The notes under the pieces: model-generated | Told to the model about the DNA's origin: nothing | Seen by the model: the letters and a program-made list of their open reading frames with translations, nothing else | Database searches by the model: none | Origin: Corallochytrium limacisporum | Taxonomy: Eukaryota; Opisthokonta | NCBI GenBank assembly: GCA_002811645.1 | Contig: PDIP01000268.1 | Location: 1 to 20,540, forward strand | Length of the DNA stretch: 20,540 nt | Direction of reading: 5' to 3' | Made by a program: the position numbers and the translations under genes | Part shown: piece by piece, positions 1-11,075 of the stretch | Numbering within the stretch: position 1 is the stretch's first letter | Layout of the letters: each line of letters opens with the position of its first letter

Positions 1-548
1 TAAAATGAGTTACTAAATCACGATTAAAAAGTGTGATCGGGGTTCTCGTTTTCGTGCGATTTGTCTCATACTTAGGAGACAGAGGGTGGTATTCTGCAAC
101 GATACCGAGATGTGGCAGGTCCTCCAGCAGTAAGGCGCCACACAGACCGGGGGAGGGCCTGCGTTACAAAAATGGGAGGAAAAGGAAGTACGGGAGGTCC
201 CTCATTGGTTGCGACTCTGAGGGAGGATGCGCGAGCGAGCGGAGCCTTCGAGGACAACCAGGACACAAGAATTTTGATGAACTAGGAATGGGCTTTTGAT
301 TAGAAGAATACCTATTAGAAGAAGGTTTCCAAAATGTAAATACTCCATTAGACAGGGGCATGTTGCATTAGAATTAGTCTAGAGATATCCAGAAGTACCC
401 TTCATCTCGGTATTGCTGATAAGAGTATTAATAGCGAAAAGATGCAGATAGTGATTTTCGAAGTCAATTCCCCATGAATGTCGTAGGTAAGACGTAATTC
501 TGCGAAAACAGAATATGCTGTAGATTCTGATCTCCCTTGGGCAAAATT
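1..548. other. 5' flank of the ASK-type kinase gene, no gene recognised
   Basis: Both strands carry only short open frames with no recognisable protein. The last stretch is probably the promoter and 5' untranslated region of the kinase gene. A donor-like TAG/GTAAGA lies near 489, but no good acceptor follows before the start codon, and an in-frame TGA at 528-530 shows that the kinase reading frame does not extend upstream. I see no TATA box or repeat that I would defend. Confidence 0.5.
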
Positions 549-3500
549 ATGTCCAGTATAGAGAAAAGAGGACCGTTGCAGCGGCTGGCCCGCGTACGAT
601 CCAAGGCCAGGCGCCGATCCAGCCATAACAAATCGAATTTATCTTTGAAGTTTGTATTACTACTAGGGGGTGATTCGGAGGCGGAAGAATGCGTTCGGAT
701 ACAAGCAATCAGTACTGATCTGGAAAAGAAGTACGGAGCAAAGCTATCTGTGATCCCCGTCGTGGAAGAAGAACCCATCAGTAATCAAGATCTGGAAGCC
801 GTTGTCAATGCGGACATTGTGATAGCAGAAATATCTGATCTTCTTGCAAGGGCAGAAATATTTTATGTTTTGGGTCTTCGAGAAGGAATTGGTAATTCGG
901 AAACAATTCTTGTGTTCAATGACGCTGAGGGCTTAGTGAGTGAAATCCAGGCACAGACACCAGGTTTCTGGACCTTGGGGTATGTTTTAAAGGAGCAAGG
1001 TGCAGATGACGATGAACATGCAATTGTGGATGCCATGGTCCCGGAGGATGACATGGAAGAGGGGGAGGATAAAGAAGGCGCATCAATGACATATCGCCCT
1101 CTGTCGGAGCATCTGAACAATATTTTCGTGGCAGCGGTACCTACGGGACGACAGGATCTCATGCAAGAGAAGGCATTTAGGGATTTCATCGCCGCTGCTG
1201 AGGACGGTGAACAGTTGAGTCCACTAAGGGATGCTTTTGTTGCGGCGGCACTGTCAAATAACTTATCAACGGCACCTATGTCGTCGTCGACTGCCAATGG
1301 ACCAGTACATGGAAAACCTATAGGAGTGGAAGTGTGGCCTGTAAACGTTAAGACATTTGGCATACTACTCAACGGTTATCGAAGGCTTGGAGAATGGCAG
1401 ATCGCTGGCGATCTTTGTCGCACTCTGGCCAACATGGATCGACTGTGGAATGTGAAAACAAGAAGACGCTTTGCAACTATTCTTTGTGTCCTCGCCGCAG
1501 ATCACGACGATACGTTGCTGACTGCCACGAGTGCGAGCATTGCGTCGCCTTCGTTGCGTGCATCTCAGGATAAAATTGAAAGCATTCCTTCTACTCCAGG
1601 AACACCAGGACTCGATGCTGTGCCCGATTTGAGCTCGAATGTGCCCCTGGCTGGTGGCGAAGCCCAGCAGATCCTGGAGGACATCCTTACATTGCCGAAG
1701 TACGCTGAAGAACTGGACGAGGAACAGAGACTTAAGACCCTGCGGGACCTGATATTTGTCTTGGTGAAGACCTACATTGATAGCAACTACACACTCTTCA
1801 ATTGTCTGCGGCGAGGTGTTGAATGCGCCACCGAAGCATTTGGTCTGGAACCCAGTGGAGAGACAGCGGTCAACCTTGCTATTCTTTTGCGAATGAACAA
1901 TGAAGATTTTTCAACCTCGCCACTGATGCAAAGGCTAGTGCCATCTCTGTATCTCACTATTGGTAGGGGAAAGAGACGACAGGAAGCTCTTGTCAGCAAT
2001 CCTGATATAGGCAATGGTGTACTGCTTGATGGTGGAACGGCATCGACTGTGCAGAGTGTGGGCACTCTCTTGAAGACCTACGCATTGGGTGAAAATTGGG
2101 ATGCAGTTAGTCAGTGTGTTCGGAATCTTCTATCCCTTAACCCCGGCATCCACCAGGTACTGAATCTTGTGCAGTTCATGGAACTTATTGTAAGCTGCAG
2201 AGATTCTAGTGATTTGCCTCGCGTGCGTGAGTTCGACTTTTGGACAGAATTTTTGAGTCGAAGATGTGCGGTACACGGCTCTCGTGACAAGGGCGTGCAG
2301 GGTAGTCTGGAAGACTTCCAAGTTCGCTCAACGGACGAAGCTGAACGCATGCTAAGGAGAGAAGCGGAAGCAGAAGAGCACCGCCATAGGGAAGAAACAA
2401 CGGGATTTGAGATTTTCCCTCGGGAACTGTCTGCTCCATCTTTGGGACCTGAGACGCAGTCTGCTACCACTATAGATTCTACTTTGCCAAATGACCAGCG
2501 CAGGTCTGCAGCTGCTACAGATGCCCATGCAGCTGCCATGGCCAAGAAACGGATACAAAGCATGCGCATCTTTCCTGTCCTTGAAGGCACTGGAGGGGAC
2601 GCAGAATTGGCATACTTGCAGATTCATGATGATGGAACTTTGTCCCTATGGACTTTGAGTGAGCGCATGCATATTGACTTAGATTTTGAATCTATCAGAC
2701 AGATCAGTGTTGTCGCCGATCGTAGTCCCAGCGTGTACATGTTTGTGGACAGTGTTGCAGATGTCTTCCACATCACATTCCCGAGTGTACAAGAGCGCAA
2801 GCTTTTCGATGCTGTCATTGCAAAGAGTGCAAACAACGCCGTTTTGTATCGGGATGAAGCCATGCGCATGGCTGATGAGGAAAACATGCAATTCAGGTGG
2901 ACCGCCGAGACAAAGCACGGGATTGAAATTCTGGGTAATGGAAGTTTCGGAGTGGTTTATGCAGCTATCAACTTAGAGACTGGTGCCGCCCTGGCTGTCA
3001 AGGAAGTGACAATTCTAGAAGGCAAGGACTTCCAGGTCCAAGCCTTAAAAGATGAGATTACTCTACTTCGAAGCCTCAAGCATCGACACATAGTTCGGTA
3101 TCTTAATTCAGAGGTGAGCGGCGACGTGCTCCGCATTTTTATGGAGCGGGTCAGTGGTGGTAGCATTGCTGCGCTTATCCTGAAATGGGGCGCTCTTGAC
3201 GAGGGTGTGGTGTCCAGATACACCGGACAGATCTGTCTTGGTCTGCAGTACTTGCATGATTGTGGTATAGTTCATCGTGATGTCAAGGGCTCCAACATTT
3301 TAGTAACTCATGACGGTATCATCAAGATCACAGACTTCGGATGCAGTACGCGTTTGGCGCAAATGCATGAGGGCTCCCGCGAAATGATTGGCACAGTACA
3401 GTATATGGCTCCAGAGGTCATTACCGCAGGAGGTCGTGGCTATGGTCCTCCAGCTGATGTGTGGAGCTTGGGGTGCACTGTGATTGAAATGTTGATTGGT

Positions 3501-6500
3501 CATCCCCCGTGGTCGAACTACAACAACGTGGAGGCTATTATGTACGAGATTGGTATGGAAAAGAAGCACCCACCCCTTCCAGACTCCGCATCTCAGGAGT
3601 CTATTAGTTTCTTGTCCCTGTGTTTCCGCAGTGATCCTCGCATGCGATTCACTGTGGAGCGACTTCTGTGCCACCCGTTCGCCAGTGCAGTACCACCTGG
3701 AACGTCACCAATGTCTCCGCTGGGCACAGTCGGTGCTCGCGGCGTGTCTATGGTTGGCATATCAAGCCAAAGTTCAACTCCAGGGCACATGGCACGGGCA
3801 TCTACATCGTTTGCAGGTGGCATCTCGACCATGAGCCAGTCCCGTACACCTGCTACGGAAGAAGCATTGCGTCGTCACTCTGCCGAAGAAAGCAAACGGA
3901 AAACAACACGGGCTGAACTGCCTGGAGACTGGACGCGCTCCGACACACTGCCTGAACCTCTGAAGGGGAAGAATGAGCAGGCGGCAGTGCCAGGAGAGGA
4001 TGAAGAGGAACGGTATTTGGCATCTGTGGCAGAGAAAGACGAGGCAGAGGAAGACCTAACACCTCGCATGACGAAAGCCTATGGTATGGGTGATCAAGTG
4101 ATCACTCCTCCCAGGAAGAGCACGGTCGCTGTCCAGGAGGAATCGCCCGGTAAGTCGTCTAACAAGTCGAAATCGAAGGAGCATGCCCGAGGGCGTGCCG
4201 AAACGGTAAGCAGTGGCCGTGGCGCCGCGGACCGTCGCAAGGCAGAAGTAATTCGCAAGTGGCAAAAGGGTATGGGTCTGGCGAAGGGTTTGATCTCCCC
4301 ATTTAAAAATGTTCTGAACATGGAGAGCAATCGTGACTCAGAAATTAGTTCAGGAGCCAGCAGCCCGGCACCTCTGTTGACACCCGACGAAGGAAGAGAT
4401 TCGTTGGATGCTAAAACAGGCATGCCACTCATAAAAGCGACAGAATCTACTCCCCGCAGCATGAGAGACTCAAGTGATAGTATCGCCTCTGCGGCCACTG
4501 CTACTTCTAAAGACAGCCGTTCTCAGATCTCGAACGCTGAACGATTCGCACACGCAGTAGAAGATGTTATCGCTCGGACGTCGGGCACCATAGTGCGCGT
4601 TGTAGATGAAGAGCGGTCTGCCATCAGCCGCTCCTCTCAGAAAGAGCTCCAGGGTGGATCCAGTCTGGCTGATTTGCCGACTGTCATTGGCTTACTCCTA
4701 GATGCCCTAATAGGTAACGTAAAGCAGAGCGGCAATGACAAACTGCAACCGATATATGAACGAATTGCTCAGGCTCAGGTACGATGGGGCAGTCAGGTTT
4801 CTATCGCCTGTGAAAGTCCTGCAGGTGAAGAGGCAACTAGTCGTCTTGAACGGCATCTTGACGTGTCGAAAGCGACGGAGTACCTTGCTCTGCTGCGGGC
4901 TGCCATGGCCCGTATCATTGTGGCTATCCGATCACACTTACGGCGTCGCAAGATTGAGCCACATTGGATGTTCGCCATTGATGACATTCTTGCCAAGGCC
5001 AGTAACCAGATTGTACATGGTTGTCACAACGCAATTTTTGCGGGATACGGTGAGGAGGATACTGGTGATGAAGACCTCAGCAGCCCTATGGAAGACGGAC
5101 CGCTCGCGGAGGCTGGTCGAAAACGTAGCAATACTTCTCTCGCCACGCACTCTCCAATCGTTGTCAGTGGTAAACGCAAGACAACGATGGCACCTGGCTT
5201 GAGCAAATCTAAGCACCCTGAAGGTTTGAGGCACTTACGCAAAGCTGCCTCACTCCGAGCTCCACCGAAGGGCAGATCCCAACGCCCGGCCTCACTGTCC
5301 TTGTCGATGGACCCCGGTGAGGGCTCACAGGATCCTCTATCGAGCTCCGTCGGTGCGCGAATGATGGGTCAGCACCACGGTACTATTGGACACATGCCCC
5401 AGCAACGAACCCTGGAAGTTTTGGGCTCACGATTCCCGTCGCTGGGTGGTAGTATCGGCAAGACAGTTGGTACTAGCAGTGGGACTCGTTATTCCACCTC
5501 TGACGGCATGCGTGCCACATCCCAGGGGCGACGCGTCCAGAGCGATGATGCCGATTACGTTGACTATCACGCAAATTTCGCCGCAGGAGTACTGCGTCGC
5601 CACCGCAGTCTGCGCAAGCCGCATCGTACATCCCAAAAGTCGCTTAGCGGAAGCAACCATGGCAGTGTTGGCAAATCGTTGCCCGGAGGAGTCCTCTCCG
5701 GTGGCGAGGGTACGCCAGGCTCGTCTATCAACGACCCCGACTATTCGGGTGCCAGTGATATTGTGCCTGCAGTGGCAAAGAGCCACCTGGGACTTAGTTC
5801 AGCACATTCGATTTCAGATATTCCCTCATTGGGACCAATCGTCCCGGAACGCCGTGAGAGTATCGGGCATACAGGTAGTGCAGCGGGCAATTCGTGGGGA
5901 GGCGATGCACTGAGCAGCTCCAGTGCGGGAAACAGCCATGCGCGCTTAACTCCGCGTCGCAGCATCCGTCTGTCCCTACGCCACAACATCGCTCGTGGAC
6001 AACGTTCAATGAGTATATCGCAGGGTGCGGTGGATTCGTTGGAGAATATAACGCTTGGACCTGGCGCTGGCGCCGACCGTACATCGACGGGCAGTATCAA
6101 CACCTCACGAGGGACCCCATCCAATGATAAGTTGGCCGTATCGGAGAATTCTGGTCTCCAGCGAAGCTTGTCTTCCGACAAGAAGCGCAACCGTCCCAAC
6201 GTGGGCACGGTTAATTTGCGCCATCGCACGGCTGCTAGCCAGGAGACTGGCATTGTGAAGCAGCGACATGAGTACGTCAACTACGATAATCTTCAAGCTG
6301 ATCAGGCGGCACCTGCAAGCATGCAGCAAGGCGGATCATCGATTCCTGCACCGCCCGTTCCTCCGCGATCGTCAAGTCTGAAACCCATGCCCATGCCCCA
6401 GGGCAGTACGGGAAATACATATGTCAATTGGTACGCGGAGCAACAAGAAGAGCAGCAACAAGCACCGGTAACGCAACCACCACTGGCAAAGAGCCTGAGC

Positions 6501-7319
6501 CCGGTCAGGGAGGTGCAGACACCGGCAGTAGGCAGCGGTCACACGGACTCCGATGCAGGCAATCATTCCAACGTTATGGTCACCAGTGCTCCGCGTGCTG
6601 CGGGCCTCCGTGCCGGCTCCTCTATGTCTTCATCAACCCTTCCGCGTGAATTTTCCACGGAAGAAGCGCTAGAGAGCGAATCACCATCCGTTGATGAATT
6701 TGATCGCAACCCTTACGACTTTGGACGGATCAGTACAGCCGGCAGTTCGTTGGCGTCCTCCAGGCCAGGGGGCACAGGTCCACGCCGTGGGCGTCTAGGT
6801 AGTAGCAGCAGCGCCGGAGCGGACAGCGACACAGCCGCCGGAATGTCGGTTTCCCAACCTCCCACACCTGGCCCTGGCCCCAGCAACAGCTCCGGTCCTC
6901 GAGGCGGTGGCGCTGCGATGCGAAGAGAAGGATCCAAGCGCCGTAAGGGAGGGCTGCGAAATGCCAGGGATGTGCACAATGAGGTCATCGTACACGAACC
7001 TCAGAACCCTGACGACCCACCTTACATGAAGTGGATGGGGAAAGTCTGTCTCGTGGCAGGAACGCAGGAGAGTGCTAAAGCTACAAACGGTGCGTCACCT
7101 GCAAGTGGGTCCCGCAACGGCGTCATGACTGCAGCAACGGCCGATAGTAAGGACGAACGAAGGGGAGACTCATCATCGTCCACCGCGGCTGCTGCTGTGG
7201 CCATGGACCCCGACCGTTCTGTCTTGTACGTCCCTGCGGACGTACTCTCCCTGTTCAAACAGGGGACGGGAACCACGCGAGTCATTATGCGCAGTTTTGA
7301 CGAATTGGAGGATTTGTAA
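549..7319 (+). CDS. MAP3K5: ASK-family MAP kinase kinase kinase (MAP3K5/6/15-like), 2256 aa
   Basis: This is a Ser/Thr kinase predicted to phosphorylate MAP2Ks in the stress-activated p38/JNK cascade. ATG 549 is preferred because A is at -3 and a stop lies in frame at 528; the upstream TTG at 537 is not a credible eukaryotic start. Domains in order: an ASK N-terminal region (about 32-150, with NADIVIAEIS and FYVLGLREG); a helical TPR-like central regulatory region (about 240-560); a PH-like region (about 672-762); and the kinase domain (about 791-1045). Kinase landmarks are G-loop GNGSFG from 796, Lys818 in AVK, HRD 909-911, DFG 929-931 and APE 954-956. A helical segment (about 1340-1495) contains PHWMFAIDDI at 1471, matching the conserved C-terminal helical region of animal ASKs. 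The last 760 residues are Ser/Gly/Pro-rich and probably disordered, with YxN tyrosines (1909, 1912, 1958) and PAPPVPPR at 1933-1940. No Cys occurs between 48 and 290. The coding region has no intron. Family assignment is firm; one-to-one orthology to MAP3K5 rather than the pre-duplication ancestor is not implied. Confidence 0.93.
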   Translation: MSSIEKRGPLQRLARVRSKARRRSSHNKSNLSLKFVLLLGGDSEAEECVRIQAISTDLEKKYGAKLSVIPVVEEEPISNQDLEAVVNADIVIAEISDLLARAEIFYVLGLREGIGNSETILVFNDAEGLVSEIQAQTPGFWTLGYVLKEQGADDDEHAIVDAMVPEDDMEEGEDKEGASMTYRPLSEHLNNIFVAAVPTGRQDLMQEKAFRDFIAAAEDGEQLSPLRDAFVAAALSNNLSTAPMSSSTANGPVHGKPIGVEVWPVNVKTFGILLNGYRRLGEWQIAGDLCRTLANMDRLWNVKTRRRFATILCVLAADHDDTLLTATSASIASPSLRASQDKIESIPSTPGTPGLDAVPDLSSNVPLAGGEAQQILEDILTLPKYAEELDEEQRLKTLRDLIFVLVKTYIDSNYTLFNCLRRGVECATEAFGLEPSGETAVNLAILLRMNNEDFSTSPLMQRLVPSLYLTIGRGKRRQEALVSNPDIGNGVLLDGGTASTVQSVGTLLKTYALGENWDAVSQCVRNLLSLNPGIHQVLNLVQFMELIVSCRDSSDLPRVREFDFWTEFLSRRCAVHGSRDKGVQGSLEDFQVRSTDEAERMLRREAEAEEHRHREETTGFEIFPRELSAPSLGPETQSATTIDSTLPNDQRRSAAATDAHAAAMAKKRIQSMRIFPVLEGTGGDAELAYLQIHDDGTLSLWTLSERMHIDLDFESIRQISVVADRSPSVYMFVDSVADVFHITFPSVQERKLFDAVIAKSANNAVLYRDEAMRMADEENMQFRWTAETKHGIEILGNGSFGVVYAAINLETGAALAVKEVTILEGKDFQVQALKDEITLLRSLKHRHIVRYLNSEVSGDVLRIFMERVSGGSIAALILKWGALDEGVVSRYTGQICLGLQYLHDCGIVHRDVKGSNILVTHDGIIKITDFGCSTRLAQMHEGSREMIGTVQYMAPEVITAGGRGYGPPADVWSLGCTVIEMLIGHPPWSNYNNVEAIMYEIGMEKKHPPLPDSASQESISFLSLCFRSDPRMRFTVERLLCHPFASAVPPGTSPMSPLGTVGARGVSMVGISSQSSTPGHMARASTSFAGGISTMSQSRTPATEEALRRHSAEESKRKTTRAELPGDWTRSDTLPEPLKGKNEQAAVPGEDEEERYLASVAEKDEAEEDLTPRMTKAYGMGDQVITPPRKSTVAVQEESPGKSSNKSKSKEHARGRAETVSSGRGAADRRKAEVIRKWQKGMGLAKGLISPFKNVLNMESNRDSEISSGASSPAPLLTPDEGRDSLDAKTGMPLIKATESTPRSMRDSSDSIASAATATSKDSRSQISNAERFAHAVEDVIARTSGTIVRVVDEERSAISRSSQKELQGGSSLADLPTVIGLLLDALIGNVKQSGNDKLQPIYERIAQAQVRWGSQVSIACESPAGEEATSRLERHLDVSKATEYLALLRAAMARIIVAIRSHLRRRKIEPHWMFAIDDILAKASNQIVHGCHNAIFAGYGEEDTGDEDLSSPMEDGPLAEAGRKRSNTSLATHSPIVVSGKRKTTMAPGLSKSKHPEGLRHLRKAASLRAPPKGRSQRPASLSLSMDPGEGSQDPLSSSVGARMMGQHHGTIGHMPQQRTLEVLGSRFPSLGGSIGKTVGTSSGTRYSTSDGMRATSQGRRVQSDDADYVDYHANFAAGVLRRHRSLRKPHRTSQKSLSGSNHGSVGKSLPGGVLSGGEGTPGSSINDPDYSGASDIVPAVAKSHLGLSSAHSISDIPSLGPIVPERRESIGHTGSAAGNSWGGDALSSSSAGNSHARLTPRRSIRLSLRHNIARGQRSMSISQGAVDSLENITLGPGAGADRTSTGSINTSRGTPSNDKLAVSENSGLQRSLSSDKKRNRPNVGTVNLRHRTAASQETGIVKQRHEYVNYDNLQADQAAPASMQQGGSSIPAPPVPPRSSSLKPMPMPQGSTGNTYVNWYAEQQEEQQQAPVTQPPLAKSLSPVREVQTPAVGSGHTDSDAGNHSNVMVTSAPRAAGLRAGSSMSSSTLPREFSTEEALESESPSVDEFDRNPYDFGRISTAGSSLASSRPGGTGPRRGRLGSSSSAGADSDTAAGMSVSQPPTPGPGPSNSSGPRGGGAAMRREGSKRRKGGLRNARDVHNEVIVHEPQNPDDPPYMKWMGKVCLVAGTQESAKATNGASPASGSRNGVMTAATADSKDERRGDSSSSTAAAAVAMDPDRSVLYVPADVLSLFKQGTGTTRVIMRSFDELEDL

Positions 7320-7355
7320 GAGACGAGCCAACAAGGTACACGTTCCCAGCCTTAG

Positions 7356-7361
7356 AATAAA
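7356..7361 (+). terminator. AATAAA poly(A) signal of the kinase gene
   Basis: A canonical AATAAA hexamer lies 37 nt after the kinase stop codon and 23 nt before the stop of the convergent thymidylate synthase gene. Cleavage 10-30 nt downstream would place the kinase mRNA 3' end at or inside the thymidylate synthase coding region. Confidence 0.65.
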
Positions 7362-7383
7362 CAAGAAACCTCCTTATGTACTA

Positions 7384-9302
<1,919 letters not shown>

Positions 9303-10877
9303 ATGGCTTTTTCATTTGGAAGCACCACTTCGGCACAAAAGCCCGGTGGCTTTGGTATCGGATCGACTGGCACGAATCCACCAACACAGACGCCTCAGCC
9401 GCAGACCAGCGGGTTTAGCTTTGGATCTTCAGCTCCGGCAAATACTCCGCAGCAGGGTCAGACGGGACGAGGTTTATTTGGAAACACGCAGCAGCAACAA
9501 CCAGGACAGACAGGCGGTGGACTCTTTGGTAACACCTCTCAGCAGCAGATGCAGAATAAGCCGGCTGGAGGACTATTCGGTACCAGCGCTGCTGGTGCAA
9601 CTGGAGGTTTTACCACGGGATCCTCTACAACTGCTACCGGTGGCGGGATCTTTGGCAGCAATCAACAGCAACAACAGCAGCAAGTGCAGCCAGGACAGAC
9701 TGGTGGCGGTCTGTTCGGTTCGACCAGTCAGCAGCAGGCCGGGCAGCCGGGAGGAGGACTGTTTGGTTCTACGCAGCAGCAGAACAAGCCTGCCGGCGGC
9801 CTATTTGGCGGTACGAACGTTGCACAACAAGGGACAACAGGTGGATTGTTCGGCAACGTTCAACAACAGAACCAACCGAAACCCGGAGGATTCGGCAGCT
9901 TCGGCACTGGCACCACCGGCGCCACTGGTGGTTTCAGTGCTGGCCTCGGCTTTGGTCAGACTCAACAGCAGCCTCAGCAACATCAGCAGTCAGCTTTTGG
10001 TGGCTTTGGAGTGCAGAACCAACAGCAGCAGCAGCAACAAATGTCACAGGGCATGGTCCAGAACGCCGTCGGTTCCCACAATCTGCAGACAGGCATGCAA
10101 CAGTTGCACCAGGCTATGATGACCTTAAATGCTCAAGTGAATCCCCAAAGCCCTGAATGTATCTTCAAGTTTATGTTCTACAACCGGCGCGTAGAGGGCG
10201 ACGAATCGTATTACCAGAAGCCCAATGAAGTCGACGACAGTCTCTGGAACCAAGCCGTCATTAACAACCGTGATCCGAGTAAGTACTACCCCGTTGCAGC
10301 CGTGGGTTTTGAAGGTCTGCAGAAACGTCGTGCTTTGCAGGACGAGGCTGTAAAAGAGTACAGCAAGCGTCTGGAGAACATTGCCAAGAGTCTGAATGAC
10401 ATCAAGAGCCGTCAGGATCTGGACATCCAGGTGCGCATGGAAGCATACCGTCTGCGTCAGGCCGAATTGAGCCATCGCATGCTCGTGATCCTGGCGCAAC
10501 TAACCGCGCTGCTGCGTGGTCCAGCACCGTTGACCATCGAAGAAGAACAAATGAAGAGTCGTCTGCTGGCCACCTACCGCGAACTGAACCGGCCGGACCA
10601 GTTTAAGGGACTTCTCGCCGATCTGCAAGCACAGGTGAGTATGCAGGAGCAGGCGGCACAGACAGCCTCAAAGCCGAAGGGCGGCGAGATGGTGGCTGAT
10701 GCGCAGCAGATTGGCGTGTATGTCGACTACCTGAAGCAGCAGAAGGAAGGCATTGCTTATCTTCAGCGCATTTTGCAGGAAGACATGCAGCTGCTGGAGA
10801 CTATCGAGCAAACACACAATGCTGGTCCACAGGGCCAGATCAACGGACCTGCACGGGCGCACATGGTAGGCATGTGA
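9303..10877 (+). CDS. NUP54: Nucleoporin Nup54/Nup57 with GLFG repeats, 524 aa
   Basis: This is a central-channel nucleoporin that forms the Nup62-Nup58-Nup54 coiled-coil trimer; its FG repeats bind transport receptors. ATG 9303 (A at -3, G at +4) is chosen over the upstream TTG because a TGA stands just before that TTG. Residues 1-265 are a Gly/Gln/Thr-rich FG domain with seven GLFG and one GIFG motif, plus FSFG, FGSFG and FGGFG variants, separated by poly-Gln spacers. From about residue 280 the folded part begins: NPQSPECIFKFMFYN and PVAAVGFEGLQKR are the Nup54 signature. A long helical region with heptad-like spacing follows, ending in KEGIAYLQRILQEDM near residue 500, which corresponds to the C-terminal helix of yeast Nup57. 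No intron interrupts the frame. Convergent with P450 A. Confidence 0.94.
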   Translation: MAFSFGSTTSAQKPGGFGIGSTGTNPPTQTPQPQTSGFSFGSSAPANTPQQGQTGRGLFGNTQQQQPGQTGGGLFGNTSQQQMQNKPAGGLFGTSAAGATGGFTTGSSTTATGGGIFGSNQQQQQQQVQPGQTGGGLFGSTSQQQAGQPGGGLFGSTQQQNKPAGGLFGGTNVAQQGTTGGLFGNVQQQNQPKPGGFGSFGTGTTGATGGFSAGLGFGQTQQQPQQHQQSAFGGFGVQNQQQQQQQMSQGMVQNAVGSHNLQTGMQQLHQAMMTLNAQVNPQSPECIFKFMFYNRRVEGDESYYQKPNEVDDSLWNQAVINNRDPSKYYPVAAVGFEGLQKRRALQDEAVKEYSKRLENIAKSLNDIKSRQDLDIQVRMEAYRLRQAELSHRMLVILAQLTALLRGPAPLTIEEEQMKSRLLATYRELNRPDQFKGLLADLQAQVSMQEQAAQTASKPKGGEMVADAQQIGVYVDYLKQQKEGIAYLQRILQEDMQLLETIEQTHNAGPQGQINGPARAHMVGM

Positions 10878-10894
10878 GCCAATGGTAGATTTCA

Positions 10895-10914
10895 ATGTAT
10901 AGAAATGTATAGAA
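10895..10914. repeat. Two tandem copies of a 10-bp unit in the Nup54 3' region
   Basis: The unit ATGTATAGAA occurs twice head to tail, starting 17 nt after the Nup54 stop codon. No AATAAA is found in this 3' region, so this A/T-rich element may contribute to 3' end formation; that role is a guess. Confidence 0.55.
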
Positions 10915-11038
10915 ATTTAGTGAGTAGTACGGTACTCCGTTTTGTGCTGAATGGATCCTAAATGGGGTTGGAGTTGATATGTATCTGAGTTGTTTGAACT
11001 GTGTCGAATGACGTGCTGACCAGACTCGTACAAACAGC

Positions 11039-11044
11039 TTTATA
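11039..11044 (-). terminator. Possible TATAAA poly(A) signal of P450 A
   Basis: On the minus strand a TATAAA hexamer lies about 32 nt after the P450 A stop codon. TATAAA is a known weaker variant of the poly(A) signal, and no canonical AATAAA is closer. Position is reasonable, but the hexamer is common by chance in A/T-rich DNA. Confidence 0.25.
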
Positions 11045-11075
11045 TAATTCTCTATGTCATTTCGACAAGCACTGC

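Noticed and set aside
537-548. TTG start for the kinase, adding four residues
   Set aside because: Nuclear eukaryotic genes rarely start at TTG, and an ATG with A at -3 follows at 549.
4735-5202. 155-codon plus-strand frame inside the kinase gene
   Set aside because: It overlaps the conserved ASK helical region in another frame and shows no protein-like features.
5741-6280. 179-codon antisense frame under the kinase tail
   Set aside because: Long antisense frames are expected opposite low-complexity GC-rich coding DNA; no recognisable domain.
9316-10119. 267-codon alternative frame through the Nup54 FG region
   Set aside because: It is a frame shadow of the CAG-rich repeat; the Ser/Arg/Leu-rich product has no domain.
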